A DNA stretch of 39,685 nucleotides. Origin: Streptomyces sp. SID9727. Lineage in GTDB: Bacteria; Actinomycetota; Actinomycetes; Streptomycetales; Streptomycetaceae. Within the stretch, counting starts at the first letter, position 1. Every line of letters begins with the position of its first letter. The position numbers and the translations under genes are program-made. Below the pieces are notes generated by a model that saw only the letters and a program-made list of their open reading frames with translations, was not told the DNA's origin and searched no databases. Below, one piece after another: positions 17,251 through 23,775 of the stretch. Location: NCBI RefSeq assembly GCF_010550605.1, contig NZ_JAAGNI010000057.1, positions 1-39,685 on the forward strand, read 5' to 3'.

Positions 17251-18240
17251 ATGCCGAGGTGGGACTTTCCGCCGGTGAGGGCGGTCGGGCGCGGAGCGGC
17301 CTGGTACCGGGGGGACTGCCACGTCCACTCCGTTCACTCGGACGGAGAGCTCACCCCGGAGGAGCTGGCCGCCGGGGCGCGCGCCGCCCATCTCGACTTC
17401 ATCGCGACGACGGAGCACAACGCGGCTGCGAGGCCGGGCACCTGGGGGCATCTGGCCGCTGACGACTTCCTGATCCTTCTGGGGGAGGAGGTGACCACGC
17501 GGACCGGCCACTGGCTCGCCCTCGGTATCGCCCCCGGCGAGGTCGTCGACTGGAACCACCGGGCCGGTGACGGGCGGCTGAGCGCATCCCTGGACCAGGT
17601 CCATCGAGCGGGCGGCGCGTGCGTGGTCGCGCACCCGCGTGCGCCGTACCCGTCGGGCGACTTCATGTTCCCGTTCCCCGGCTTCGACGTGGTGGAGGTC
17701 TGGAACGGACTGTGGGCTTCGGACCGGCCCTGGAACGCCGACAACGAGGCGGCCCTGGCCGAGTGGGGGCGGGCGCTGGCGGCGGATGTGCGTACGGGCT
17801 CGTGGCGGCCGGCGATGGGCAACAGCGACACCCACCTGGAAGGGCAGATGGGGAACCCGCACACCGTGGTCTTCGCCGAGGAACTGAGCGCGGCGGCGGT
17901 CCTGGCCGGCATCCGCGCCGGCCGCAGTTGGATCGCCGAATCGGCGGACGTGGAAGGGTCGTTCACCGCGCACGTCGATGGCCGCGTCGCAGGACTGGGC
18001 GAGCGCCTCGCGACTCGGGGCGGGCGGGTGGAGGTCCGCGCGGCCGTACGGGGCGTGCCGGCGGGGGCCGTCAGCTTCCACACCGACCGGGGCGAGGTCC
18101 ACCGGGCGCCGCTGCCCGATGACGGTGCGGGGGAAGTGCGGTGGACCACGACGGCGGAGCGGTCGGCGTTCGTCCGCATCGAGGTCCGCCACCCCGGCGG
18201 GCACGTCGCCGCACTCACCAATCCGGTCATCCTCGATTGA
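17251..18240 (+). CDS. PHP-domain metallohydrolase (CehA/McbA-like)
   Basis: The 329-residue protein belongs to the PHP superfamily of trinuclear-metal phosphoesterases and carboxyl-ester hydrolases. Metal ligands are visible in GDCHVHSVHSDG (H24, H26 and the second His-Asp), FIATTEHN, GEEVTTRTGHWLALG, VVAHPRAP and GNSDTHLEGQ. The last 100 residues look like a separate beta-rich domain. No signal peptide is seen. ATG 17251 has GGAGGAG four bases upstream. The gene follows the glnA2 terminator. Substrate is unknown. Its 3' end is the junction where a truncated CDI-immunity-like gene begins on the other strand. Confidence 0.88.
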   Translation: MPRWDFPPVRAVGRGAAWYRGDCHVHSVHSDGELTPEELAAGARAAHLDFIATTEHNAAARPGTWGHLAADDFLILLGEEVTTRTGHWLALGIAPGEVVDWNHRAGDGRLSASLDQVHRAGGACVVAHPRAPYPSGDFMFPFPGFDVVEVWNGLWASDRPWNADNEAALAEWGRALAADVRTGSWRPAMGNSDTHLEGQMGNPHTVVFAEELSAAAVLAGIRAGRSWIAESADVEGSFTAHVDGRVAGLGERLATRGGRVEVRAAVRGVPAGAVSFHTDRGEVHRAPLPDDGAGEVRWTTTAERSAFVRIEVRHPGGHVAALTNPVILD

Positions 18241-18243
18241 CCG

Positions 18244-18491
18244 AAGCAGGCGTCGAGCAATGGCTGCTCCACCAACAGGCGCACGGCGAGCGGGACGACG
18301 TACGGCAGCGCCACCCCCTGCGAGACGAGCGTCCGCGGATCCGCCGCCCGCAGTCCGTGCAGCGGTACGCGCCTCAGCGCGTGCACCGTCTGCACCAGGC
18401 GGGTCGAGGCGGAGGGCGGATCCGGCCAGCGCGGCGGATCCAGCTCATCGAGGGTCCGACCGAGGTGCAGCAGGACGTCCATGGCGTTCAT
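18244..18491 (-). pseudogene. Truncated CDI-immunity-like gene (3' half lost)
   Basis: The minus-strand frame begins MNAMDVLLHLGRTLDELDPP and matches the intact gene at 21122-21556 codon for codon up to LLDACF, where similarity stops at the end of the PHP gene. About 80% of bases agree over some 250 bp by eye. The missing half contains the YPGDLL stretch and the C-terminal helices. The frame stays open into the antisense of the PHP gene, but that is not coding. It was probably duplicated from, or was a partner of, the intact copy and later cut by a deletion whose edge is at about 18243. Confidence 0.75.
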
Positions 18492-18792
18492 GGTCGGCCT
18501 CGTTCCACATGTGCCGGCCGGCGTGCCCGGCGAACAGGCAGCAGGCGTCGCCGTCGTGACCGGGGGCGGTGGACGGACAGTCGGGGAGGACGCTGAACCC
18601 GACTTCGGCGTTGTGCCACCGGAGCCACAGGGCGGTGGCAGGCCCGGCCTCGTCCAGGAGTGCGTAGTGCGGGCCGCTTGTGTGGCCGGTGAGTTGGCAC
18701 TGCACGGCCGCGTCGACGCAACCCGATGCCGCCATCTGACGCGCTTCGTCGGCGAGGGGCAGCGGCAGCCGACGCCAGAGCGTGCACCGCAT
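18445..18792 (-). CDS. Small Cys/His-rich hypothetical protein
   Basis: This 115-residue protein has two short zinc-knuckle-like motifs: CQLTGHTSGPHYALL and CCLFAGHAGRHMW, each Cys followed by Gly-His and a second His. The repeated C-x(3-4)-G-H pattern with W after it suggests metal binding or a disulfide-free knuckle. I do not recognise a named family. Its ATG shares its A with the TGA of the gene before it (TGATG at 18794-18790), which sets the start and implies coupled translation. Its 3' end overlaps the start of the truncated immunity-like gene by 47 bp in another frame. A role with the divergent XRE regulator is possible. Confidence 0.68.
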   Translation of the reverse strand: MRCTLWRRLPLPLADEARQMAASGCVDAAVQCQLTGHTSGPHYALLDEAGPATALWLRWHNAEVGFSVLPDCPSTAPGHDGDACCLFAGHAGRHMWNEADHERHGRPAAPRSDPR

Positions 18793-18998
18793 CACCGTGC
18801 CGTTCGGGTGGTGCAGCGCGGACACATGCACGGTGGGAACACGCCCGAGCCGATGGGCACCACTCGATTGCTGCCCGCTCTGACGTCCGTCCTCGGCCCC
18901 CACGACCGGCCGGAGTCGCGGGAAACCCGCAGGGTCATGACCACCTGCGCCTCGCTCTTCCCGTAGTCATGGTCGAACTCCTTGATGATTTCGTGCAT
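18792..18998 (-). CDS. Small hypothetical protein, first gene of a coupled pair
   Basis: The 68-residue protein starts MHEIIKEFDHDYGKSEAQVV, continues MTLRVSRDSGRSWGPRTDV and ends FPPCMCPRCTTRTAR. The CxCxxC tail is a likely metal site. The pattern is one I associate with small Streptomyces proteins next to XRE regulators, but I cannot name a family. ATG 18998 has AGGA just upstream; an in-frame ATG at 19082 would add 28 residues (MPESASRVPIGAVETCDF...) and also looks coding-like, so the start is open. The stop overlaps the next gene's ATG by one base. The gene is divergent from the regulator at 19121. Confidence 0.6.
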   Translation of the reverse strand: MHEIIKEFDHDYGKSEAQVVMTLRVSRDSGRSWGPRTDVRAGSNRVVPIGSGVFPPCMCPRCTTRTAR

Positions 18999-19120
18999 CC
19001 GTCCTGGTCGGACACCAGGAAATCGCGCGAAGTCGCAGGTCTCCACGGCACCTATGGGCACTCTTGATGCAGATTCGGGCATGGCGCGGAGCAGGCCGGA
19101 TTCGGAGTGAGGGAGGCGTC

Positions 19121-20374
19121 ATGGGGCTGGCGGAACGGCGCAGGACGCTGGGCTACAGTCAGGAGAGGCTGGCTGAGCTGGTGGGCGTGGACCGTACGAC
19201 GGTCGGGCGCTGGGAGAGAGGCGCGATCCAGCCTCAACCACCTCAGAGGCGTCGCTTGGCATCAGCGCTGGAAGTCAGCCTTCCCGAACTGGATGCCCTC
19301 CTGCCACCGCCGCAATGCACCGGCCGGGTGGCGGTCGGGCACCAAGCCGCACAGTCCCACGACGCGGGAGACCCCGACCAAATGATTCGCCGTGAATTCC
19401 TTCGGATACTGACCATCAGCGGGGCCCTGACCATCCTGCCGGTGGAAGAGGCCGAAGCTCTTGTCGACGGCGTACGCCGGGGAGAGCCGGCCGATTTCGC
19501 ACGCATGAACGGCCACCTCTGGCAGGTGTACCAACTGGCCCGCTCCAAGGGGTCTGTCCACCCGGTTGTCCGTGATCAACTGACCGCCCTCACCCATGCA
19601 CTCGCCGGGCACCGTGGCAGCCCTCGCCCTCTGTTGAGCGCAGCGGCCGACCTGTTTCAGCTCGCCGGTGAAGTGGCGTTCGACGCGAGTAGGTACGCCG
19701 ATGCGGCAGCTTCGTACTCGTTGGCTGCCTCCGTCAGCAAGGACGCCGATGCGTACGACCTGTGGGCCTGCGCACTTGTGCGGCATGCCTACGTCGACAT
19801 GTCGGAGCGGCGCTACCAGCAGGCCGCGCAGATGCTCGGGGCGGCCGCGAGACTGGCGGCGCGGGGCGACAGCCACCTCTCGACGCGCCATTGGGTCGCG
19901 TCGGTCCAGGCCGAGGCATACGCGGGCTTGGGCGATCTGGCCGCGTGCGAACGCGCGCTGGACCAGGCAGAGCACGTACGTGACGTGACGGGAGACAGCG
20001 CCGGCGGCGGTTGGCTCAGGTTCGACGGCGCGCGCCTCATGGAGGAGCGGGGGTCGCGGTATGTCCAACTCGGCCGATTGGATCTGGCGGAGCAGACGTT
20101 GCAGGAAGCGCTGATGCAGACCGCACTGGCGTCCGGACCGTCCTACCGGCGACGTGCGGCGGTGCTTGTGGACCTGGCTGCCGTCGGCGCGAAGCGGCGC
20201 GACCCCGACCAAGTGGTCGCCTACGGAATCGAAGCCCTCGGCTTGGCGCGCACCTCGGGGTCCGGCTATGTCACCCGTAGACTTCGTGCCCTGTGCGACG
20301 AGCTCGGGCCCTTGATCGGCGACCGACGCGTGGCGGAGCTCGGGGCGGAGATCGGCGTGCGCAACACACTGTGA
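19121..20374 (+). CDS. XRE-family regulator with C-terminal TPR-like repeats
   Basis: The 417-residue protein has an N-terminal Cro/CI helix-turn-helix (residues about 3-60: LGYSQERLAELVGVDRTTVG, RWERG, RRRLASALEVSLPELDALL). A linker and a hydrophobic stretch (EFLRILTISGALTILPV) follow, then helical repeats from about residue 130 to the end (AAADLFQLAGEVAFDASRYA, AAASYSLAASVSKDADAY). This matches the large Streptomyces group of HTH-TPR regulators, often beside small partner genes, which sense peptides or partner proteins. ATG 19121 has GGGAGG seven bases upstream. The next gene starts 15 bp after the stop, so they share a transcript. Codon use is visibly less GC-rich than in the flanking core genes. 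Target and ligand unknown. Confidence 0.85.
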   Translation: MGLAERRRTLGYSQERLAELVGVDRTTVGRWERGAIQPQPPQRRRLASALEVSLPELDALLPPPQCTGRVAVGHQAAQSHDAGDPDQMIRREFLRILTISGALTILPVEEAEALVDGVRRGEPADFARMNGHLWQVYQLARSKGSVHPVVRDQLTALTHALAGHRGSPRPLLSAAADLFQLAGEVAFDASRYADAAASYSLAASVSKDADAYDLWACALVRHAYVDMSERRYQQAAQMLGAAARLAARGDSHLSTRHWVASVQAEAYAGLGDLAACERALDQAEHVRDVTGDSAGGGWLRFDGARLMEERGSRYVQLGRLDLAEQTLQEALMQTALASGPSYRRRAAVLVDLAAVGAKRRDPDQVVAYGIEALGLARTSGSGYVTRRLRALCDELGPLIGDRRVAELGAEIGVRNTL

Positions 20375-20388
20375 AGAGGGGCGTGTTC

Positions 20389-20763
20389 ATGTCGCAGACC
20401 GAAGGTGCGCGGTTCTTTCGGGAAAGTTGGATCGCCGGTGTGCGGCGGCATTTTCCCGGGGAGCCGAAGGCCGGGTACGTCACGCCGTGGGAGGAGACTC
20501 CGCAGTGGGAACGGGAAGCGGCCGGGGCGGTGTACGCGCAGGTGCGGCAGTTCGCTGAGGTGAGCGGCGGGCAAGCGGCGCGGTTGTCCCGGGAGCAGAA
20601 GGGGCGGTTCGTCGCCCTGTGCTGGACGGCCCAGATGTACAAGCACTTCGAGGAGCCGAAGCCCGGGTACGTCGCCGACTGGGATGCGTTGCCCGCGTGG
20701 CAGCGGGAGACCGACGCCGACATCTTCGAGGCCATTGAGGCCGCGCGGCGGCTTGCGACGTAG
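20389..20763 (+). CDS. Orphan protein with an internal tandem duplication
   Basis: This 124-residue soluble protein is built of two similar halves of about 48 residues. GEPKAGYVTPWEETPQWERE (from residue 24) matches EEPKPGYVADWDALPAWQRE (from residue 88) at an offset of 64 residues, and each is followed by an acidic helix (VYAQVRQFAE; IFEAIEAARR). I do not recognise a family. GAAGAGGGG eight bases before ATG 20389 supports the start; an upstream GTG overlaps the regulator's stop. It is probably co-transcribed with the XRE-TPR gene. A 24-bp piece of the same repeat recurs at 21563-21586 beyond the immunity-like gene. Confidence 0.72.
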   Translation: MSQTEGARFFRESWIAGVRRHFPGEPKAGYVTPWEETPQWEREAAGAVYAQVRQFAEVSGGQAARLSREQKGRFVALCWTAQMYKHFEEPKPGYVADWDALPAWQRETDADIFEAIEAARRLAT

Positions 20764-20923
20764 CGGAGTGGTCGACACCGGGGGCATCGTTCAGGGGGTG
20801 AGGTGACTGGTTGAGCCCCGAGGCTCGCCCTGCGTCATCACCGACCGCGCCCAGATCGAGCACCGGGCCCGCAGCCGGCCGCACGCCAACTGCCGTAGGC
20901 GAAGGAGATGGCGGCCATCGACC

Positions 20924-21112
20924 CTAGTCGAGACCGTCGGGTGACCCGGTGACATCCGTGGTCAGGGCTGGGGGGTTGCCGGCAGTGGCGGGTGGTGTCC
21001 GTCGGGTGGCTCTCGCGTCGGGGGCTGCGGTGACACCCCGGTCCCGCCTCATCGCCTCTCTCGTGGCGCCTATGACGCCGGTGATCGCGATCAGTACCGC
21101 CCCCACGTCCAT
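20924..21112 (-). CDS. Possible small membrane protein
   Basis: A 62-codon frame begins MDVGAVLIAITGVIGATREA, one short hydrophobic segment followed by a basic then Pro/Thr-rich tail. GGGGA lies four bases before its ATG, and the ATG is only nine bases after the stop of the CDI-immunity-like gene on the same strand, so the two could form an operon. No homologue is known to me. The remaining sequence from 20764 to 20923 shows nothing I can name. Confidence 0.45.
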   Translation of the reverse strand: MDVGAVLIAITGVIGATREAMRRDRGVTAAPDARATRRTPPATAGNPPALTTDVTGSPDGLD

Positions 21113-21121
21113 TCGGTCCCC

Positions 21122-21556
21122 CTAGACGGCGTCACTCGGCCGCGTGCTGAAGCGGGCCAAGTCGTCCGCGGCGCCTCGGGGAAGAGCGTCGTACGCCGGC
21201 TCCGGCAGGGCCGTGACGGCGGCACGCAGCTCTTCGGCAACCTCCGGCAGCAGGGCCCAGACCGGCGGTGGGATGTTCACGGTGGCGAGCAGGAGGTCGC
21301 CCGGGTAGAAGTACGCGTCGAGCAGTGGATCGTCCACGAGGAGGCGCACGGCGAGCGGTGCGACGTACGGCAGTGCCACATGCTGGGAGACGAGCGTGCG
21401 CAGGTCCGCCGGGCGCAGTTCGCGCAGCGGTACGCGCCGCAGCGCGTGCACTTTCCGTACCAGGTGGGTCGTGTCGGCGGGCGGGTCCGGCCAGCTTGGC
21501 GGATCCAGTTCATCGAGCGTGCGGTCGAGATGCAGGAGAGGGGCCATGGCGTTCAT
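21122..21556 (-). CDS. CDI-immunity-like protein (intact copy)
   Basis: The 144-residue protein resembles the family annotated as contact-dependent growth inhibition system immunity proteins. It shows TLDELDPPSWPDPPADTTHL, then VRKVHALRRVPLRELRPADL, LVSQHVALPYVAPLAVRLL and DDPLLDAYFYPGDLLLATV. In proteobacteria such proteins neutralise CDI toxins; in Streptomyces the genes are usually orphans, and no toxin gene is visible here. ATG 21556 (MNAM) or ATG 21547 could be used; neither has a clear ribosome binding site. The copy at 18244-18491 is its truncated relative. It lies between the duplicated orphan and the TPR protein, on the opposite strand to both. Confidence 0.72.
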   Translation of the reverse strand: MNAMAPLLHLDRTLDELDPPSWPDPPADTTHLVRKVHALRRVPLRELRPADLRTLVSQHVALPYVAPLAVRLLVDDPLLDAYFYPGDLLLATVNIPPPVWALLPEVAEELRAAVTALPEPAYDALPRGAADDLARFSTRPSDAV

Positions 21557-21562
21557 TGTCGG

Positions 21563-21586
21563 GGGAGCCGAAGCCCGGATACGTCG
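21563..21586 (+). repeat. Fragment of the EPKxGYV coding repeat
   Basis: GGGAGCCGAAGCCCGGATAC plus the next four bases encodes GEPKPGYV and matches the two repeat units inside the orphan gene (near 20459 and 20651) with at most a few differences. It lies just outside the start codon of the immunity-like gene, in no recognisable gene, and looks like a leftover of a third copy. Confidence 0.6.
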
Positions 21587-21703
21587 TCGGGGCCGCGGCG
21601 GCCGGGAGGAGCGGACCGGTCGGGGATGCCGCGGCGGTGGGAACCCGGACACCCGTGCGGGGCGTCGACACCGGAGACAGCAGTGCGACGGGGGGGAAGG
21701 TGT

Positions 21704-22168
21704 ATGTCACGACCATGGAAGATCACCGCAGCCCTGCTGGCCGCCGGGTGTGCCGCCGAGGTGGCGCGCAGGCGGTGGCGGGGAGACCGGGTGGCACGGG
21801 CACGCCGGGAACTCGACGTCCGGGACCGGGTGTTGCGCGAGGAGGCGCCCGAGACCCTCGACCTCCGGCACGAGGCTCATCGGCTGCGCGAACTGGGTGA
21901 CGCGGCCGGTGCGCTGGAGGTCCACGCACGGATGCTGGCAGCCCGGACGGACGCCCTGGGAGCGGATCACCCGCACGTGCTCATCACGCGCTTCAACCAT
22001 GCCGGGCACGTCTGGGAAGCCGGAGACGAGGCCGGCGCGCTGTCCGCGTACGAGGAAGTTCTGGCCGACATGGTGCGCGTACTGGGGGAGGACCACCCCG
22101 ATACGCGATGGACCCGGAACGTACTGACGATCCGGCGCGGCAAGGCGGAGGGCGCCGACCACCCGTGA
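21704..22168 (+). CDS. Small TPR protein with N-terminal hydrophobic segment
   Basis: The 154-residue protein starts MSRPWKITAALLAAGCAAEV, which could be a short membrane anchor or a lipoprotein signal (AAGC, Cys16), followed by an arginine-rich stretch. Residues about 50-145 form TPR-type helices with the kinesin-light-chain flavour: ALGADHPHVLITRFNHAGHV, EAGDEAGALSAYEEVL and LGEDHPDTRWTRN. It resembles single pieces of the long TPR proteins common in Streptomyces. GGAAGG lies four bases before ATG 21704. Function is unknown; a scaffold or sensor role is the usual guess. Confidence 0.75.
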   Translation: MSRPWKITAALLAAGCAAEVARRRWRGDRVARARRELDVRDRVLREEAPETLDLRHEAHRLRELGDAAGALEVHARMLAARTDALGADHPHVLITRFNHAGHVWEAGDEAGALSAYEEVLADMVRVLGEDHPDTRWTRNVLTIRRGKAEGADHP

Positions 22169-22404
22169 CCGGAGCGTGCGGCACAGCGGCGTACGCGCTG
22201 ATCCCCGTAGGCGGGGCGGGTAACCGAAGGGTCCTTGTCCAGGGCGACGCGCCGCCGCGACGGACGGGCCGAGACGCGGCCGGGACGGAGCTGTGAACTG
22301 TCCGGCGGATCATCGACATCTGTCGAGCACGTGATCGCCAGGAACCCGCCCTCGGCAGAGTGAGCGTGCTGGAGGCCGGCCGACGCTCCACGCCATGGTT
22401 CAGT

Positions 22405-22956
22405 TCACCTCGGCGGGTCCTCGCCCGTGAGCCCGTCGACGGATTCGCGGATGAGGTCGGCGTGCCCGGCATGGCGGGCGTACTCCTCGACGAGGTCGAG
22501 GAGGATGCGGCGGAGGTTGGGGCGTTCGCCGCTACGAGTGGTGTAGGCGCCGAGCTGGTCCAGCCCACCGGCACTGAGCGCCTCGTCGACGACGGCACGT
22601 GAACGGGCGACCGATTCCTGCCAGAGAACGCGCAGTTGGTCGGGGGTGTCCTCCGCGGCGGAGCGGTAGTCCCAGTCGGGGGTGCTGTCCCAGTCGACGC
22701 CGTCCCAAGGGGCTCCGACGGGGGAGTCGAGCCAGAGCCGGGCGAAGTGGCTGTCCTCCACGTGTGCCAGGTGCTTGAGGAGGCCGCCCAGGGTGACGGT
22801 GGACGTGCCGAGCGTGGCCCGTAGGCCGGCGGCGTCCAGACCGGAGCACTTCCAGGCCAGGGTGGCGCGCTGACGTTCGAGGGCGCCGAGGATCGCTGCG
22901 GCCTCGGTGCCGGCGAGGGGAGGTTCCGGCCAAGCCTCGGTCTTTGTCTCGATCAT
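22405..22956 (-). CDS. DinB-like / DUF664 family protein
   Basis: The 183-residue protein is a four-helix bundle of the DinB/DUF664 superfamily, which includes mycothiol- and bacillithiol-dependent transferases. The metal-binding histidines are visible in LLKHLAHVEDSHFAR and near the C-terminus in EEYARHAGHADLIRESVDG. The tryptophan-rich middle (GAPWDGVDWDSTPDWDYR) is typical of the actinobacterial DUF664 group. ATG 22956 has AAGG 11 bases upstream; the extension above it is not coding-like. It is convergent with the TPR gene. The 236 bp between them contain only a 14-bp dyad (TCGACA-TC-TGTCGA, 22313-22326). Substrate unknown. Confidence 0.85.
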   Translation of the reverse strand: MIETKTEAWPEPPLAGTEAAAILGALERQRATLAWKCSGLDAAGLRATLGTSTVTLGGLLKHLAHVEDSHFARLWLDSPVGAPWDGVDWDSTPDWDYRSAAEDTPDQLRVLWQESVARSRAVVDEALSAGGLDQLGAYTTRSGERPNLRRILLDLVEEYARHAGHADLIRESVDGLTGEDPPR

Positions 22957-23021
22957 GGCTGCAGACCTTAGCGGCTGGAGCTGACCGTGCAACAGGCGGG
23001 TGGACGCGACACACCGCTCGC

Positions 23022-23537
23022 TCAACTTCCGCCGGACAGGCCCTCATCGGCGGTGCGGCGGTGGCTCCATTCCCGCCCGCCCAGCCGTCGTATGCGCCAC
23101 GCGGGCAGCGGGTGGCGGGCCTCGGTCAGCAGGAAGTGCATCATGTCGATCAGCATGCGTCGAACGGCCGGGAGGGGGACGACCAGGTCCTCCCACTGGT
23201 CGTAGTGGGCGTGCAGCCGGACGCGGTCACCGGGGACGCGCTCCATGGAGCAGCTCTCCACACCCAGCCGTAGTTCGTCGCCCGCCTCGATCCTGAGCCA
23301 TTGCAGAAGGAAGGCCGAGGCCGTCCAGTCCGGCCCGCACTGGTCGACGATCTCCTCCGCTGCCCAGCGCAACGCCTGAGGTGCGTCCTCGGGGGCTCTG
23401 ATCAGAGTCCTTCCGAAGACCGGGGCGACCTGACGCACTTGGCCGCACTCGCCCGCGTCAGCGGCCGGGATCTCCTCCAGCCCGAAGACCCAGGCGCCGA
23501 CGGAGGAACTCGCTGGAACGCTCACATGGCTCATCAT
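23022..23537 (-). CDS. Hypothetical protein
   Basis: This frame of about 171 residues (MMSHVSVPASSSVGAWVFGL...) has believable composition and ends 66 bp before the DinB gene on the same strand. It contains APEDAPQALRWAAEEIVDQ, an amphipathic stretch, then VRLHAHYDQWEDLVVPLPAV and MLIDMMHFLLTEARHPLP. I do not recognise a family; the overall look is of a small immunity or regulatory protein in this accessory patch. Tandem ATGs at 23537 and 23534 are the likely starts, but no ribosome binding site is clear. The frame extends upstream to 23669 only through the promoter of the opposite-strand leader ORF. Confidence 0.6.
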   Translation of the reverse strand: MMSHVSVPASSSVGAWVFGLEEIPAADAGECGQVRQVAPVFGRTLIRAPEDAPQALRWAAEEIVDQCGPDWTASAFLLQWLRIEAGDELRLGVESCSMERVPGDRVRLHAHYDQWEDLVVPLPAVRRMLIDMMHFLLTEARHPLPAWRIRRLGGREWSHRRTADEGLSGGS

Positions 23538-23619
23538 CCGACAGTGTCGCGCACCGGGACGCGGGTGAGCCCGCGCCGGCGCCGGCGTTCGCACCACCTC
23601 GGGGGGCTGAAACCTGCGG

Positions 23620-23625
23620 TAGTCT
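23620..23625 (+). promoter_or_regulatory. Possible -10 element before the methyltransferase leader
   Basis: TAGTCT fits the Streptomyces -10 consensus TAnnnT and stands out from the GC-rich surroundings. Transcription would start near 23632, just before the small ORF at 23647. No convincing -35 is present. Confidence 0.35.
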
Positions 23626-23646
23626 TTCGCATCCCCGCATGGGGAC

Positions 23647-23727
23647 ATGACCAAGGAGGTGGGACCCATTACCGCTGTTTCGACACGGGTGCTCCCCTCC
23701 CGCGAACGCGTGGCCGACCGGACCTAG
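23647..23727 (+). CDS. Possible leader peptide with an internal perfect Shine-Dalgarno and ATT codon
   Basis: A 26-codon ATG frame reads MTKEVGPITAVSTRVLPSRE and six more residues, then TAG. Within it AAGGAGGTG (23653-23661) is a near-perfect anti-16S match, followed six bases later by ATT in the same frame (23668). Either translation starts at the ATG, or at the unusual ATT giving a peptide of 19 residues. It ends 48 bp before the methyltransferase gene, on the same strand. The strong ribosome site argues that something is translated here; its role is unknown. Confidence 0.45.
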   Translation: MTKEVGPITAVSTRVLPSRERVADRT

Positions 23728-23775
23728 GGCCTGCCGCGGAGCACCCCTCGGCGTTCCTCCGAAAGGCTCCGCACC

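Noticed and set aside
17334..18491. One long minus-strand frame joining the truncated immunity-like gene to the antisense of the PHP gene
   Set aside because: Similarity to the intact immunity-like protein stops at the PHP stop codon; the rest is antisense to a clear PHP enzyme, so it is not a fusion protein.
22180..22215. GATCCCCGTAGGCGGGG, resembling a type I-E CRISPR repeat stem
   Set aside because: Only one copy, no spacers of regular length and no cas genes.
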